From Alphaproteobacteria bacterium (GTDB taxonomy: Bacteria > Pseudomonadota > Alphaproteobacteria > Reyranellales > Reyranellaceae): 64,000 nt of DNA. Within the stretch, counting starts at the first letter, position 1. Each line of letters begins with the position of its first letter. Location of the stretch: NCBI GenBank assembly GCA_016870115.1, contig VGCH01000006.1, forward strand, positions 124,001 through 188,000, written 5' to 3'. The notes below the pieces were generated by a model. That model was not told the DNA's origin and searched no databases. It saw nothing but the letters and a program-made list of their open reading frames with translations. The translations under genes and the position numbers were made by a program. Shown one piece after another: positions 8,009 to 19,409 of this stretch.

Positions 8009-9886
8009 ATGACCTGGTCGAGCATTCTCATCCAGCTGCTGAACGGGCTGGCGGGGGCGGCCTCGCTGTTCCTTGTATCGGCCGGGCTTTCGCTGATCTT
8101 CGGCGTGACCCGCATCGTGAATTTCGCCCACGGCTCGCTCTACATGCTGGGGCTGTACGGCGCCTACACGCTGATCGAAACCTTCGGACGCACGCCGCTC
8201 GGCTTCTGGAGCGGGGTTGCACTCGCGGCGCTGCTTGTCGGATTGGCGGGAGCCTTGATCGAAGTCGCGATTCTGCGTCGGATCTACCGCGCGCCCGAAC
8301 TGTTCCAACTGCTTGCGACCTTCGCTGTTGTGCTGGTCATCAAGGACATCGCGCTGTTCGCCTGGGGCCCGGAGGATCTGGTGGGGCCGCGCGCACCCGG
8401 CCTGCGCACCCCGGTTGAGATCTTCGACAAGCGCATCCCGCTCTACGATCTCGTTCTGATCGGCATCGGTCCACTGGTGCTCGGCATCCTTTGGCTGCTG
8501 CTCACACGCACGCGCTGGGGCACGCTCGTGCGGGCGGCGACGCAAGACCGCGAGATGGTCGCGGCGCTGGGCGTCGATCAGGCGCGGCTGTTCACGTCGG
8601 TCTTCTTCGCGGGCTCCGTGTTGGCGGGGTTGGGCGGCGCCCTCCAGATTCCCCGCGAGCCCGCCAATCTTGAGCTCGACCTTTCCGTCATCGCCGACGC
8701 CTTCGTCGTCACTGTCGTTGGCGGCCTCGGCAGCATCCCCGGTGCGTTTCTGGCGGCGATCATGATCGGCGTCGCCAAGGCGTTCTGCATCGGTATCGGC
8801 ACAGTCCAATGGTTCGGCGTCGAGATCGCCTTCTCCAAGCTGACGCTGGTCGTTGAGTTCCTGATCATGGGGTTGGTGCTGATCATCCGCCCCTATGGCC
8901 TGCTGGGTCGGCCACCTGCCCAGCAACGTCACAGTGGCGAGCCCGCACCGCCGCTTGTCCCACCGGGTTGGAAGGTCGCTGCGGTCTGGTTGGTGCCGCT
9001 GCTGTTGCTGCCCGCCGCCGGCGATCGCTATCTCGTCGTGCTGGCGACCGACATCGCCTGCTTCGCGCTTTTCGCCGCCAGCCTGCATCTCATCATGGGG
9101 CCAGCCGGCATGGTGTCGTTCGGGCACGCCGCCTACTTCGGCATTGGTGCCTATGCCGCCGGACTCCTGTTCAAGCGCGCTGGCCTGCCGATGGAAGCAG
9201 CACTTGCCCTGGCGCCGCTCGCCGCCGGGTTCGCCGCCCTGATCTATGGCTGGTTCTGCGTGCGATTGTCGGGCGTTTACCTCGCCATGCTGACGCTCGC
9301 GTTCGCGCAGATCTCCTGGTCGATCGCGTTCCAGTGGGACAGCTTCACCGGCGGCAGCAATGGCATCGTGGGCGTCTGGCCTGCCGCCTGGCTCGCCAGC
9401 AAGACGGCCTACTTCTATCTGGCCCTGGCGGTCGCGGCGGGGGGTATCGCGCTGCTCTGGCGGGTGCTGTTCTCGCCGTTCGGCGCGACCCTGCGGGCGG
9501 GCCGCGACTCACCGCTGCGTCTCGAGGCGATCGGGGTGGAGCTGCGGCGCTATCAATGGGCGGCGTTTGTGCTGGTGGGGGCTCTGGCCGGCGCCGCCGG
9601 CGCGCTCTTCGCCTTCTCCAAGGGAAGCCTCTCGCCCTCGGTCATCTCCATCGCGCTGTCCACCGACGCCCTCATCATGGTGCTGCTGGGTGGCGTAGAC
9701 ACCCTCACCGGACCGCTGGCGGGTGCTGCCCTCTTCACCTGGTTGCGCGATGAGGTGGCGCGCCGTACCGAGTTCTGGCGCGCAGTGATGGGCCTGGTGA
9801 TCCTCGCGATCGTGCTGATCTTCCCGCAGGGTCTGGTCGGCGGGGTGAAGGCGCTGGTCGCGCGCTGGCGGAGGGCACGCGCATGA
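8009..9886 (+). CDS. fused LivH-LivM ABC transporter permease
   Basis: The 625-residue protein joins both permeases of a branched-chain-type ABC importer. The LivH half (about residues 1-300) has LSLIFGVTRIVNFAHGSLYM and VVGGLGSIPGAFLAA; a short Pro-rich, hydrophilic linker (about 300-320) follows; the LivM half (about 320-625) has GPAGMVSFGHAAYFGIGAYA and an EAA-like loop around LEAIGVELRRYQW. Each half carries multiple membrane spans. The stop overlaps the next ATPase start by 4 bp. Fused LivHM proteins exist in other proteobacteria; the second importer in this window keeps the two separate. Confidence 0.92.
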   Translation: MTWSSILIQLLNGLAGAASLFLVSAGLSLIFGVTRIVNFAHGSLYMLGLYGAYTLIETFGRTPLGFWSGVALAALLVGLAGALIEVAILRRIYRAPELFQLLATFAVVLVIKDIALFAWGPEDLVGPRAPGLRTPVEIFDKRIPLYDLVLIGIGPLVLGILWLLLTRTRWGTLVRAATQDREMVAALGVDQARLFTSVFFAGSVLAGLGGALQIPREPANLELDLSVIADAFVVTVVGGLGSIPGAFLAAIMIGVAKAFCIGIGTVQWFGVEIAFSKLTLVVEFLIMGLVLIIRPYGLLGRPPAQQRHSGEPAPPLVPPGWKVAAVWLVPLLLLPAAGDRYLVVLATDIACFALFAASLHLIMGPAGMVSFGHAAYFGIGAYAAGLLFKRAGLPMEAALALAPLAAGFAALIYGWFCVRLSGVYLAMLTLAFAQISWSIAFQWDSFTGGSNGIVGVWPAAWLASKTAYFYLALAVAAGGIALLWRVLFSPFGATLRAGRDSPLRLEAIGVELRRYQWAAFVLVGALAGAAGALFAFSKGSLSPSVISIALSTDALIMVLLGGVDTLTGPLAGAALFTWLRDEVARRTEFWRAVMGLVILAIVLIFPQGLVGGVKALVARWRRARA

Positions 9887-10629
9887 GCGCCGTGCTGGAG
9901 GTCGAGGACCTGGCCAAGTCCTTCGGCGGCGTGCGGGCCGTTGCCGGCGTCTCTTTCGCCGTCGCTGCCGGCGAGCTGTTGGCGCTGATCGGGCCCAACG
10001 GCGCGGGCAAGAGCACCTGCTTCAACATGCTGAATGGCCAGCTTCGGCCGGATACGGGTCGCGTGCGTCTCGCGGGGCGGGATATCGCTGGCCTGCCGCC
10101 GCGCCGCGTCTGGCGCTTGGGCGTGGGACGCACTTTCCAGATCACCGCCACGTTCGCGTCACTCACCGTGCGTGAGAACGTCCAGATGGCGCTCTACTCC
10201 CACGCGGGCCGGCTCGGCTCGATGCTCGCCCGGTTCGGCGGCGCCTTCGTGGCTGAGGCGGACGCGCTGCTCGACCAGGTCGGCATGCGCGCGCAAGCCG
10301 ATCGTGTTTGCGGTGTGCTGGCCTATGGCGACCTCAAGCGTGTCGAACTCGCCATCGCGCTCGCCAACGCACCGCGCCTCTTGCTGATGGACGAGCCCAC
10401 GGCTGGAATGGCGCCACGCGAGCGCGGCGCGCTGATGGGGCTTGCCGCCTCACTCGCCCGCGCGCGCGGCATCGCTGTCCTTTTCACCGAACACGACATG
10501 GACGTTGTGTTCGGCCACGCCAACCGTGTGATCGTCCTCGATCGCGGCCGACTGATCGCTGGTGGGGCGCCCGCCGAGGTCCGGGCCGATGCCGCCGTGC
10601 GGGCGGTCTATCTGGGCGGGAGCGCCTGA
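9883..10629 (+). CDS. ABC transporter ATP-binding protein, LivG type
   Basis: A 248-residue ATPase with Walker A GPNGAGKST near residue 37, Walker B LLLMDEPTAGM and the typical LivG insert GRTFQITATFASLTVRENV. The signature segment reads LAYGDLKRVELAIAL rather than the usual LSGGEQ-like or LPYGxQ-like motif, which is normal for LivG proteins. It overlaps the permease gene and the LivF gene, so the importer subunits are made in coupled translation. Confidence 0.92.
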   Translation: MSAVLEVEDLAKSFGGVRAVAGVSFAVAAGELLALIGPNGAGKSTCFNMLNGQLRPDTGRVRLAGRDIAGLPPRRVWRLGVGRTFQITATFASLTVRENVQMALYSHAGRLGSMLARFGGAFVAEADALLDQVGMRAQADRVCGVLAYGDLKRVELAIALANAPRLLLMDEPTAGMAPRERGALMGLAASLARARGIAVLFTEHDMDVVFGHANRVIVLDRGRLIAGGAPAEVRADAAVRAVYLGGSA

Positions 10630-11330
10630 TGCTCGCGGTGCGCGGTCTGCACGCCCACTACGGGCAGGCACACATTCTGGCCGATGTCGAACTGGAGGTC
10701 GGAGAGGGCGAAGTTGTCGCCCTGCTCGGTCGCAACGGAGCCGGCAAGTCGACCACGCTGAAGACGGTCTCCGGCCTGCTGCCGGCCAGTGCGGGCGAGG
10801 TCCACTTCCTGGACCGGCGGATCGAGCGCCTGCCGCCGCATCGTATCGCGCGACTGGGGCTCGGCTACGTGCCGGAGGATCGCCGCATCTTCACCGACCT
10901 CACGGTGATGGAGAATCTCGAAGTCGGCCGCCAGCCGGGCCGCGCCGGCGCGCCGTCGTGGGACGAGGCAAAGCTGTTCGCGCTCTTCCCCAATCTCGCG
11001 GCGATGCGCGATCGGCCGGGCGGGCGCATGTCGGGCGGCGAGCAGCAGATGCTCACTATCGCGCGCACGCTTATGGGCAATCCGCGCTGTCTGCTGCTCG
11101 ACGAGCCGTCCGAGGGACTCGCGCCGCTGATCGTCGAGCAGATGGCCGCAGCCATCTCAACGCTGAAGCGCGAGGGGTTGTCGGTATTGCTGTGCGAGCA
11201 GAACCTGCATTTCGCCCGTTCGGTCGCCGACCGCGCCTATATCATCGAGAGCGGCCGGATGCGTTTCTCCGGCACCATGGCGGCGCTTGCCGCCGATCCG
11301 GCGTTGCGCGAACAGTATCTCTCGGTCTGA
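10629..11330 (+). CDS. ABC transporter ATP-binding protein, LivF type
   Basis: A 233-residue ATPase starting at an ATG whose first base is the last base of the LivG stop. Walker A is GRNGAGKST, the signature is MSGGEQQMLTIAR, Walker B is LLLDEPSEGLAP, followed by the H-loop equivalent in LLCEQNLHFA. It completes the importer: binding protein, fused permease, LivG and LivF. Four bases separate it from the hydantoinase-type gene. Confidence 0.93.
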   Translation: MLAVRGLHAHYGQAHILADVELEVGEGEVVALLGRNGAGKSTTLKTVSGLLPASAGEVHFLDRRIERLPPHRIARLGLGYVPEDRRIFTDLTVMENLEVGRQPGRAGAPSWDEAKLFALFPNLAAMRDRPGGRMSGGEQQMLTIARTLMGNPRCLLLDEPSEGLAPLIVEQMAAAISTLKREGLSVLLCEQNLHFARSVADRAYIIESGRMRFSGTMAALAADPALREQYLSV

Positions 11331-11334
11331 TCCC

Positions 11335-13391
11335 ATGTCCCGTACGAGCCTCACCGTCGGTATCGATGTCGGCGGCACTTTCACCGACCTGATCGCGATT
11401 GATGCCGCGAGCGGCACGGTGCGGCTCGCCAAGGTGCCGACCACGCCGGAGAACCAGGCGCTGGGTTTCATGGCAGCGCTCGAGAGTGCCGGCGTCGATC
11501 CGGCCGCGCTGGAAGCGCTGGTGCACGGCACCACGACCACGACCAACGCCCTCCTGGAGCGCAAGATCGCGCGGGTCGGCCTCATCACCACGCGTGGCTT
11601 TCGCGATGTTCTCGAGCTTGGGCGCCGCACCCGGCCTACGCCCTACGGTCTGCGCGGTACGTTCGAGCCGTTGATTGATCGCACTCTGAGGCTTGAGGTT
11701 CCGGAGCGGCTGGACGCCTCGGGCGCCGTGGTCACACCTCTGGACGAGGAGGCCGTGACCGCCGCGACGACCCGGTTGCTGGAGCTGGGCTGCGAGGCGG
11801 TGGTGGTTCATTTCCTGCACAGCTACGCCAATGCCGCCCACGAGCGTCGGGCCGCTGAGATCGTCCGCGCGCTCTGGCCCAATCCCTACGTCACCGCCGG
11901 TCACGAGATCCTGCAGGAGTACCGAGAGTTCGAACGCGGTGTGACGGCGGCGGTCAATGCCTCGGTCCAGCCGGTGCTGGATCGCTACATCGCCCGGCTC
12001 GCCGCTGAGCTGGGCGGGCGCGGCTTCGCGCGCGATCTCCTGGTGATGCAGGGCAATGGCGGCACCATCTCGGCCCGGCTGATCGCACGCCAGGCGGTCA
12101 ACACGGTGATGTCGGGTCCGGCGTCGGGTGTGATGGCAGCGGCCTACACCGGCCGCGCGGCGGGCCATCCCAACCTCATCACGTACGACATGGGGGGCAC
12201 CTCGACCGATGTCGGGCTGATCGAGAAGGCGCTGCCACAGGTTTCGGGCGAGCTTGAGCTTGAGTACGCGATGCCGATCCATGTCCCGATGGTCGATGTG
12301 CACACGATCGGCGCCGGCGGTGGCTCGATCGCCGCGCTCGACTCGTCGGGCATGCTGCGTGTCGGGCCCGAGAGCGCGGGCGCCCGGCCTGGGCCGATCT
12401 GCTACGGCCGCGGCGGGAACGAACCCACGATCACCGACGCCAATCTGGTTCTCGGCCGCCTCGATCCCGCCCGCCTGCTTTCGGTCGACTCGCCAGTTCG
12501 CGTCGCCGATGTCGCGGCGACATTCGTCGCGCGCATCGGCCAGCCGCTTGGTCTGGACGCCGCCGGCGCGGCAGCCGCCGTCCTCCGCATCGCCAACGAC
12601 CGCATGGCGGGCGCGATCCGGCTGGTATCGCTGCAGCGCGGGCACGATCCGCGCGACTTCGCGCTTTTCGCCTTTGGCGGCGCCGGCCCATTGCACGCGA
12701 CGGCGCTCGCGCGCGAGCTCGCGATCCCGACGGTACTCGTGCCGGCACGGCCGGGCATTACCAATGCGCTCGGTTGCGTCGTCGCTGATCTGCGGCACGA
12801 CTATGTGCGGACCGTCAACAAGCCGGTGTCGGCGCTTGCAGCCGGCGAGGTGGCCGCGATCTTCGCCGCGCAGATTGCCGAGGGTCGCGCCACGATCGTG
12901 GCCGAGGGTGTGCCCGTCACGACGATCCGTCATGTCCACGGCGCCGACATGCAGTTCCAGGGCCAGAGCCACATTCTGCAGGTGCCAATAGCTGATACCA
13001 ACATCGACGCCGCCCGCCTGCGTGCGGCCTTCGCCGACGCCTACTTCCGCCGGTTCGGCATCGAGCTTCCCGAGATCCCGCCCGTGCTGGTCGGCCTCAA
13101 CACCGCCGTGATCGGCGTGCGGCCCGAAGTGCCACTGGCGCCGTTGGCCGCCGGTGAGCGAGCCGTGACGTTGGCCGAGGCCCACACCGGTGAGCGTCCG
13201 GTCTGGTTCGAGGCCGGCGGCTGGCAGCCGACGCCTGTCTATGCCCGCGATCGGCTGCCGCTCGATGCCAGTTTCGAGGGGCCGGCCATCCTCGACCAGC
13301 TCGACTGCACGACGGTGATTGAGCCGGGTGATCGAGTTCGGCTCGACAGGTTCGGCAATCTCCTGATTTCGGTTGGTCGCGCGGAGGGCGC

Positions 13392-13395
<4 letters not shown>
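11335..13395 (+). CDS. hydantoinase/oxoprolinase family protein (HyuA type)
   Basis: The 686-residue product is a HyuA-type subunit of the ATP-dependent hydantoinase/oxoprolinase/acetone carboxylase superfamily. The N-terminal actin-like phosphate motif is VGIDVGGTFTDLIAID, the central domain has VHGTTTTTNALLERK and YDMGGTSTDVGLI, and FALFAFGGAGPLHA is the conserved late motif. These enzymes use ATP to open cyclic amides or carboxylate substrates, usually with a HyuB partner. No hyuB follows here, so the partner is missing, encoded elsewhere, or not needed. The stop overlaps the next start by 4 bp. A cyclic amide product of the upstream redox enzymes would be a logical substrate. Confidence 0.9.
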
Positions 13396-14523
<1,128 letters not shown>

Positions 14524-14531
<8 letters not shown>

Positions 14532-15603
14532 CGACGATCTGCGGGTGCCCGCCGACCGCTGGCACCGGCAAAGCCTCGAGATCCTGACCGCCTGGGGCCT
14601 CAACGCCGACCATGCGCGGATCGTGGCCGATGTCCTTCTAGAAACCGATCTGCGCGGCATCGAATCGCACGGGCTGTCGATGCTGCCGATCTATGCCGCA
14701 ATGCGAGGCAAGAAGATCAATCTCACGCCCGACATCCGCGTGGTGCGCGAGACGCCGGTGTCCGCGCTGATCGACGCCGACCACTCGATCGGCCATGTGC
14801 CCTCGAAGATGGCGATGGATATGGCCATCGCCAAGGCGAAGGCGATGGGCGTGGCCGTCGTCTGCGTGCGACGTTCAGCTCATTTCGGCGCGGCTGGCTG
14901 CTACAGCGACATGGCGGCGCGCGCCGGTCTGATCGGCATGGTGACAACCTCGGCGCGCGGCATCGCCATGGTGCCGACGCATGGCACCGAGCCCGTCTTC
15001 GGCACCAATCCGATCTCGATCGCCGCGCCTGCCGGCCGCAATCCACCGTTCAATCTCGACATGGCGACGACACCGGTCGCGGTGAACAAGCTCAAGGTCT
15101 ATTGGCTGAAGGGCAAACCGATACCGCAGGGCTGGGCCTACAAGCTCGACGGATCGCCTGAGACCGACGCCGAGCGGGCGTTCCAGACCAAGCGGATGGC
15201 GCCACTCGGCGGGACGCGGGAAAGCGGCGGCCACAAGGGATACGGCCTCGCCATGGCGGTGAACATCCTCTCCGCGACGCTGGCCGGCACCAGCTTTCAG
15301 CCGCTGCGCGTCCGCCGCGAGGGCGCCGACACGCCCGACAATATCGGCCACTTCTTCATGGCGATCGATCCGCATCTGTTCCGCGAGGAGGGCGCGTTCG
15401 AAGCCGACATGGACGAGATGATCGACTTCCTGCGGGGCCAGACCCCGGCCAATCCGGCAGAGCCAGTCCTGGTCCCCGGCGATCCGGAGTACGCGGAGAA
15501 GGCCCGACGTCTCGCCGAAGGCATCCCGGTGCCGGCGCTGCTGCTAGAGCAAATCCGCGATGTTTGCCGGCAGTCCAACGCGCCCTTCCTGTTGGCGGGG
15601 TGA
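14524..15603 (+). CDS. Ldh family (malate/L-lactate/ureidoglycolate type) oxidoreductase
   Basis: The 359-residue protein belongs to the Ldh_2 family of NAD(P)-dependent 2-hydroxyacid or ureidoglycolate dehydrogenases. Visible motifs are ESHGLSMLPIY, the catalytic-His region VRRSAHFGAAGCYS, GTNPISIAAPAG and GGHKGYGLAMAVNIL. It starts 8 bp inside the previous gene and ends the plus-strand operon, 4 bp from a convergent gene. A ureidoglycolate- or hydroxyacid-type step at the end of the pathway is plausible. Confidence 0.9.
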
Positions 15604-15607
15604 GACC

Positions 15608-17203
15608 TCACGCGGCAAGGATGGTGTCGGCGGTCTTCTCTGCGATCATGTTGGTTGCGGCGTAGGTGTTGCCGGACACCATGGTCGGCATCAGCGAAGC
15701 GTCGGCGACGCGCAGGCCCGCAAGGCCGTGTACGCGCAGGGTCAACGGGTCGACGACGGCCATGCGGTCGGTGCCCATTTTGCAACTGCCAACCGGGTGA
15801 TAGGTGGTGGAGCCGGTCGCGCGGGCGTGTGCCAGCCACTGCTCGTCGGTCTCGACTGCAGGCCCGGGAAAGTTCTCGCGAATGACGAAGTCGCTGAGCG
15901 GTCGGGTCGCGAGCAGCCGGCGCATGTACTTCATCGCCGCGAGCAGCGAGTCGCGATCTTCGCGTTCGGCGAGGTAGTTGGGCTGGATCTCGGGCTTGGC
16001 GGCGGGATCGGCTGACAAGGCCTTCACCCAGCCGACGCTCTCGGGCCGCAACTGCGCGGCGCCCAGCGTCATGCCGGGCACTGTGTCGAGGGTCGTAGTG
16101 CCGTAGCCCGCGCCGCCATAGCTCGCCGGTGCGAAGTAGAGCTGCATATCCGGTGTAGCGAGACCCGGGCGGGTGCGGAGATAGCCGCCCGCATGGCTGG
16201 GGCTCGCGGCCAGCAGTCCTTTGCGTTCCACAAGATAGCGCACGACCTGGCCGAGCAGCGCGAGGCCGTGGCTCTTCTCGTTGAGTGACGACGCACCCTT
16301 CACCAGCGCCGAGACGCGGACCGCATAGTGATCGCGCATGTTGCGACCCACCCCCGGCAGCGCGTGCTTAACAGCGATGCCGAGCGGTTGCAGCCACTCA
16401 GGGTCTCCGATGCCGGAGAGCTGGAGGAGCTGCGGTGAGTTGATCGCGCCACCGCACAGCACCGTTTCCCGGGCGCGGATCGACTGGCTCGCCCCATCGC
16501 GCCGGAAGGTGGCGCCGATCGCTTTGGCGCCGTCGAAATCGATCCGTTCGACAAGCGCCCGATCGATCAGCCGCAGATTGCCGCGCTTCAGCGCCGGCCG
16601 CAGATAGGCATCGACCGGACTCCAGCGTCGCCCGCCCCGCATCATCTGCTGGTAGAGCATCGTGCCTTCCTGGTCACCCGAATTGTAGTCCGGGTTGCGC
16701 TTCAGCCCGAGCGCCTCGTTGGCGGAGATGTAGGCGTCGGACAGCGCATGCGGTTCGCGCTGGTCCTCGATCCGCAATGGCCCGGATCGGCCGCGTACGG
16801 CGTCGTCACCGCCCGCCCGCGTCTCGGCCTTGCGGAAGTAGGGCACCACATCGCTCCACGACCAGCCGCGACAGCCGAGCTGCGCCCAGGTGTCGTAGTC
16901 GAAGGCCTGGCCGCGCACGTAGAGATGGCCGTTAATCGAGCCCGAACCGCCCCAAACCTTGCCGCGGGGAAACCGGATTCGCCGCCCGTCGATGTGCGGA
17001 CCGGGCGCGGTTTCGTAGCCCCAGTTCAGCGCCTCGTTGTAGACCGTCTTGTTGAAGCCGGCCGGCACCTTGATCCAGATGTGGCGATCGGGACCGCCAG
17101 CCTCCAGAACGGCAACGCGGTTGCGCCCGTTCTCGCTCAGCCGATGGGCCAGCACGCAGCCCGCGGCGCCCGCGCCCACGATCAGATAGTCGACCTCTTC
17201 CAT
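15608..17203 (-). CDS. GMC family oxidoreductase
   Basis: A 531-residue FAD enzyme of the glucose-methanol-choline family, close in length to choline and alcohol dehydrogenases. It has the N-terminal dinucleotide motif VGAGAAGCVLAHRL, the GMC signature PRGKVWGGSGSINGHLYVRG, and the C-terminal HPVGSCKMG with the catalytic His region. It oxidises a primary or secondary alcohol; the substrate is unknown. It is the last gene of a minus-strand operon after the amidase and aspartate dehydrogenase, separated from the latter by 16 bp. Confidence 0.92.
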   Translation of the reverse strand: MEEVDYLIVGAGAAGCVLAHRLSENGRNRVAVLEAGGPDRHIWIKVPAGFNKTVYNEALNWGYETAPGPHIDGRRIRFPRGKVWGGSGSINGHLYVRGQAFDYDTWAQLGCRGWSWSDVVPYFRKAETRAGGDDAVRGRSGPLRIEDQREPHALSDAYISANEALGLKRNPDYNSGDQEGTMLYQQMMRGGRRWSPVDAYLRPALKRGNLRLIDRALVERIDFDGAKAIGATFRRDGASQSIRARETVLCGGAINSPQLLQLSGIGDPEWLQPLGIAVKHALPGVGRNMRDHYAVRVSALVKGASSLNEKSHGLALLGQVVRYLVERKGLLAASPSHAGGYLRTRPGLATPDMQLYFAPASYGGAGYGTTTLDTVPGMTLGAAQLRPESVGWVKALSADPAAKPEIQPNYLAEREDRDSLLAAMKYMRRLLATRPLSDFVIRENFPGPAVETDEQWLAHARATGSTTYHPVGSCKMGTDRMAVVDPLTLRVHGLAGLRVADASLMPTMVSGNTYAATNMIAEKTADTILAA

Positions 17204-17219
17204 CGCTTCCGTTCCCTCT

Positions 17220-18011
17220 TTACGCCGCGACGACCAGGCTGGAGGCGAGCTGGCGCACGGACTTCACCATCGCCATCGCCACCAGCTTGCCGGTCTTGCG
17301 GTTGGTCTCGCTGATTTCCACTTCCTCGCGGAAGCTGAAGCGCCCGAACGCACCCTCGGCCTCCAGTTCGACGATGTGTCGTGAGGCGGCCGGATCGGCC
17401 ACGATCACCAGCCGCGTGGCATCGAGTCCAGCGCCCGCCAACGCCGCAGCGGCCGAGATATTGACGTTCTGCGGATAGAGTCTTGCACCTTCGCGCACAG
17501 GCCCATCGAACAGGATCGCGGGCGCCGTCAGCCGCCCGAGGTCGACCAGCGACGCGGCCGGCGTGCCGATCCACGCGGACGGGTCCTTGGCGACGGTGAC
17601 AGTGACGCGATCGAGCCCACCCACCGCGGCGGCGCTCAGGATGTCGAGCGCCCCGATGCCCGCCGACGGCAGGATCAGCCGCGTCCCGTTGGCCCGCGCC
17701 GCCGACAGCACGCGATCGAACAGCGCCGTGTCGGTAAAGGCGCCGACTGAGGTCGCAAGGAAGTCCGCTCCAGCCTCCAACGCGCGGACGGCATGCGCGC
17801 GGACCGCCTCGTGGCCGGCGCATTCGGCCACCGCGTCGAGCGTGCGGGCGAAAAACCGGTCCGGATCGGCAGTAAGCAGTTCCTGAGCCGGGCGCGGCTT
17901 GCGCACCAGCACCGACGCGAGCTCGATCCCCTCCATGCGGCCGCCCGCCAGCGCCGCCTCGACCGCAACGCCGATCGCGCCATAGCCGATCAGGCCGAGC
18001 TTCAGGGTCAC
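17220..18011 (-). CDS. nadX: aspartate dehydrogenase (NadX-like)
   Basis: The 263-residue protein matches L-aspartate dehydrogenases (DUF108). The Rossmann motif is LGLIGYGAIGVAVEAAL at the N-terminus, and YPQNVNISAAAALAGAG is the family's catalytic-domain motif. The C-terminus EVEISETNRKTGKLVAMAMVK is also typical. Such enzymes make iminoaspartate or run amino-acid deamination. The start overlaps the amidase stop by 4 bp, and a GMC dehydrogenase follows, so a catabolic deaminating role on an amidase product is as likely as NAD biosynthesis. Confidence 0.82.
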   Translation of the reverse strand: MTLKLGLIGYGAIGVAVEAALAGGRMEGIELASVLVRKPRPAQELLTADPDRFFARTLDAVAECAGHEAVRAHAVRALEAGADFLATSVGAFTDTALFDRVLSAARANGTRLILPSAGIGALDILSAAAVGGLDRVTVTVAKDPSAWIGTPAASLVDLGRLTAPAILFDGPVREGARLYPQNVNISAAAALAGAGLDATRLVIVADPAASRHIVELEAEGAFGRFSFREEVEISETNRKTGKLVAMAMVKSVRQLASSLVVAA

Positions 18012-19279
18012 GAGAGGTGCGCCTCGATCCAGCGTGCCTGGGCGATCAACCGGTCATCGCTGCCTGGTGGTCCGATGAGCTGCACGGCGAGCGGCAATCC
18101 GAAGGGGCCGCGACCGACCGGCAGCGAAATGCACGGGAGACCCAGAAGCGTCCAGGTCCGGTTGAACAGCGGATCGCCGGTATAGCCGAGACCGGCGGGT
18201 GCCTCTCCCTTCGCGGCCGGCACCAGCAGCAGGTCGAACCTCTGCCAAGCCGGGACAAGATCGGTCAGCGCGCGCCGTTTGGCACGCCGGGCGCCGGCGA
18301 GCTGGGCTGCGTTCACCGCGTCGCCATCGGCCATCACGGATTTGAGCGCCGGCGAGAAGAGATGGGTGAAGCGCGCGCGTTCCGCCGCGAAGGAGCGGGT
18401 CGCCTCGCGGGTCATCAGGCGGTGCTGCGCGGCCACCAATCCGCGCCAGGTCTCCGGCGCCGCCCATTCGCGCACCAACGCGCCCGCGGCCCGCAGGCGC
18501 CGGGCGGCGTCCTCGAGATTGCGCCGGTTGGCGGGATCGACCTCGTCCCACCACGGCGTGCGGCAGAAGCCGATCTGCAGGCGTGTCGCGGGTGGGCTCG
18601 CCGCCTCGTGACCCCATGCGGCGCGAACAAGGGCGAGGTCGTTGGCCTCGCGCACGAAGAAGCCAAGCGTGTCGAGACTGGGCGCGTAGGGGTTCACGCC
18701 CGTCATGTCGGCCCAGCCGTAGCTGCCCTTGTAGGCCACGACACCGTTGAAGGCGCCCGGCCTGATCACCGAGCCCGCCGTCTGGGTGCCGATACCGAAG
18801 GGCACCATGAAGTCGGCAACGGCCGCTGCCGAGCCCGAGGATGAGCCGGCCGGGGTGTGGCGGAGGTCGTGCGGATTGTGGGTCTTGCCGGCATGGGCGC
18901 CCGCGAATTCTGTCGTGACCGACTTGCCGAGCACGATCGCGCCGGCCTTCTGGAGCCGCGCCACGCACTCGGCATCGCGACCCACCACACGGTCGCGATA
19001 AATGGGCGAGCCGCAGGCCGTGGGCATGAAGCGCGTGGCCACGATGTCCTTCACCGCAAGCGGCAGGCCATGCAACGGCCCAGCGGGCCGCGCGCGCCGA
19101 TCCAGCAGGTCGGCGCGGGCGCGGGCGCGGTCGATATCGAGCGCTTCCCAGGCTTGCACGGCGGGCTCGCGGATCGCGATCCGGGCGAGGCAGTCCTCCA
19201 GCAACGCGCGAGCCGTCAGTCGCCCCGCCGCCATGCGCGCCACCGCTTGGCTCGCCGTCAGTCGATGTGCCGAACCCAT
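18008..19279 (-). CDS. amidase signature family protein
   Basis: A 423-residue amidase beginning at ATG 19279, which has GGGGAGGT a few bases upstream; longer in-frame starts lack a site. The Ser-cisSer-Lys machinery is visible: LPLAVKDIVATRF (Lys), TPAGSSSGSAAAVADFMVPF and GTQTAGSVIRPGAF. It hydrolyses amide bonds of an unknown substrate. It is the first gene of the amidase/aspartate dehydrogenase/GMC operon and diverges from the VOC gene across 130 bp that should contain promoters for both directions. Confidence 0.9.
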   Translation of the reverse strand: MGSAHRLTASQAVARMAAGRLTARALLEDCLARIAIREPAVQAWEALDIDRARARADLLDRRARPAGPLHGLPLAVKDIVATRFMPTACGSPIYRDRVVGRDAECVARLQKAGAIVLGKSVTTEFAGAHAGKTHNPHDLRHTPAGSSSGSAAAVADFMVPFGIGTQTAGSVIRPGAFNGVVAYKGSYGWADMTGVNPYAPSLDTLGFFVREANDLALVRAAWGHEAASPPATRLQIGFCRTPWWDEVDPANRRNLEDAARRLRAAGALVREWAAPETWRGLVAAQHRLMTREATRSFAAERARFTHLFSPALKSVMADGDAVNAAQLAGARRAKRRALTDLVPAWQRFDLLLVPAAKGEAPAGLGYTGDPLFNRTWTLLGLPCISLPVGRGPFGLPLAVQLIGPPGSDDRLIAQARWIEAHLS

Positions 19280-19409
19280 GGCAACCTCCCCTGTGCCCAC
19301 CGTAGGCAGTTTCTCCCAGCGAGTGAACCGGCAACCTCCGCAGGGCGGGCGGGGCAGCGGCGTGCGCGACGGGGCGCTATACAGGGGCCGGAGCTGCGGA
19401 GAGACGACG

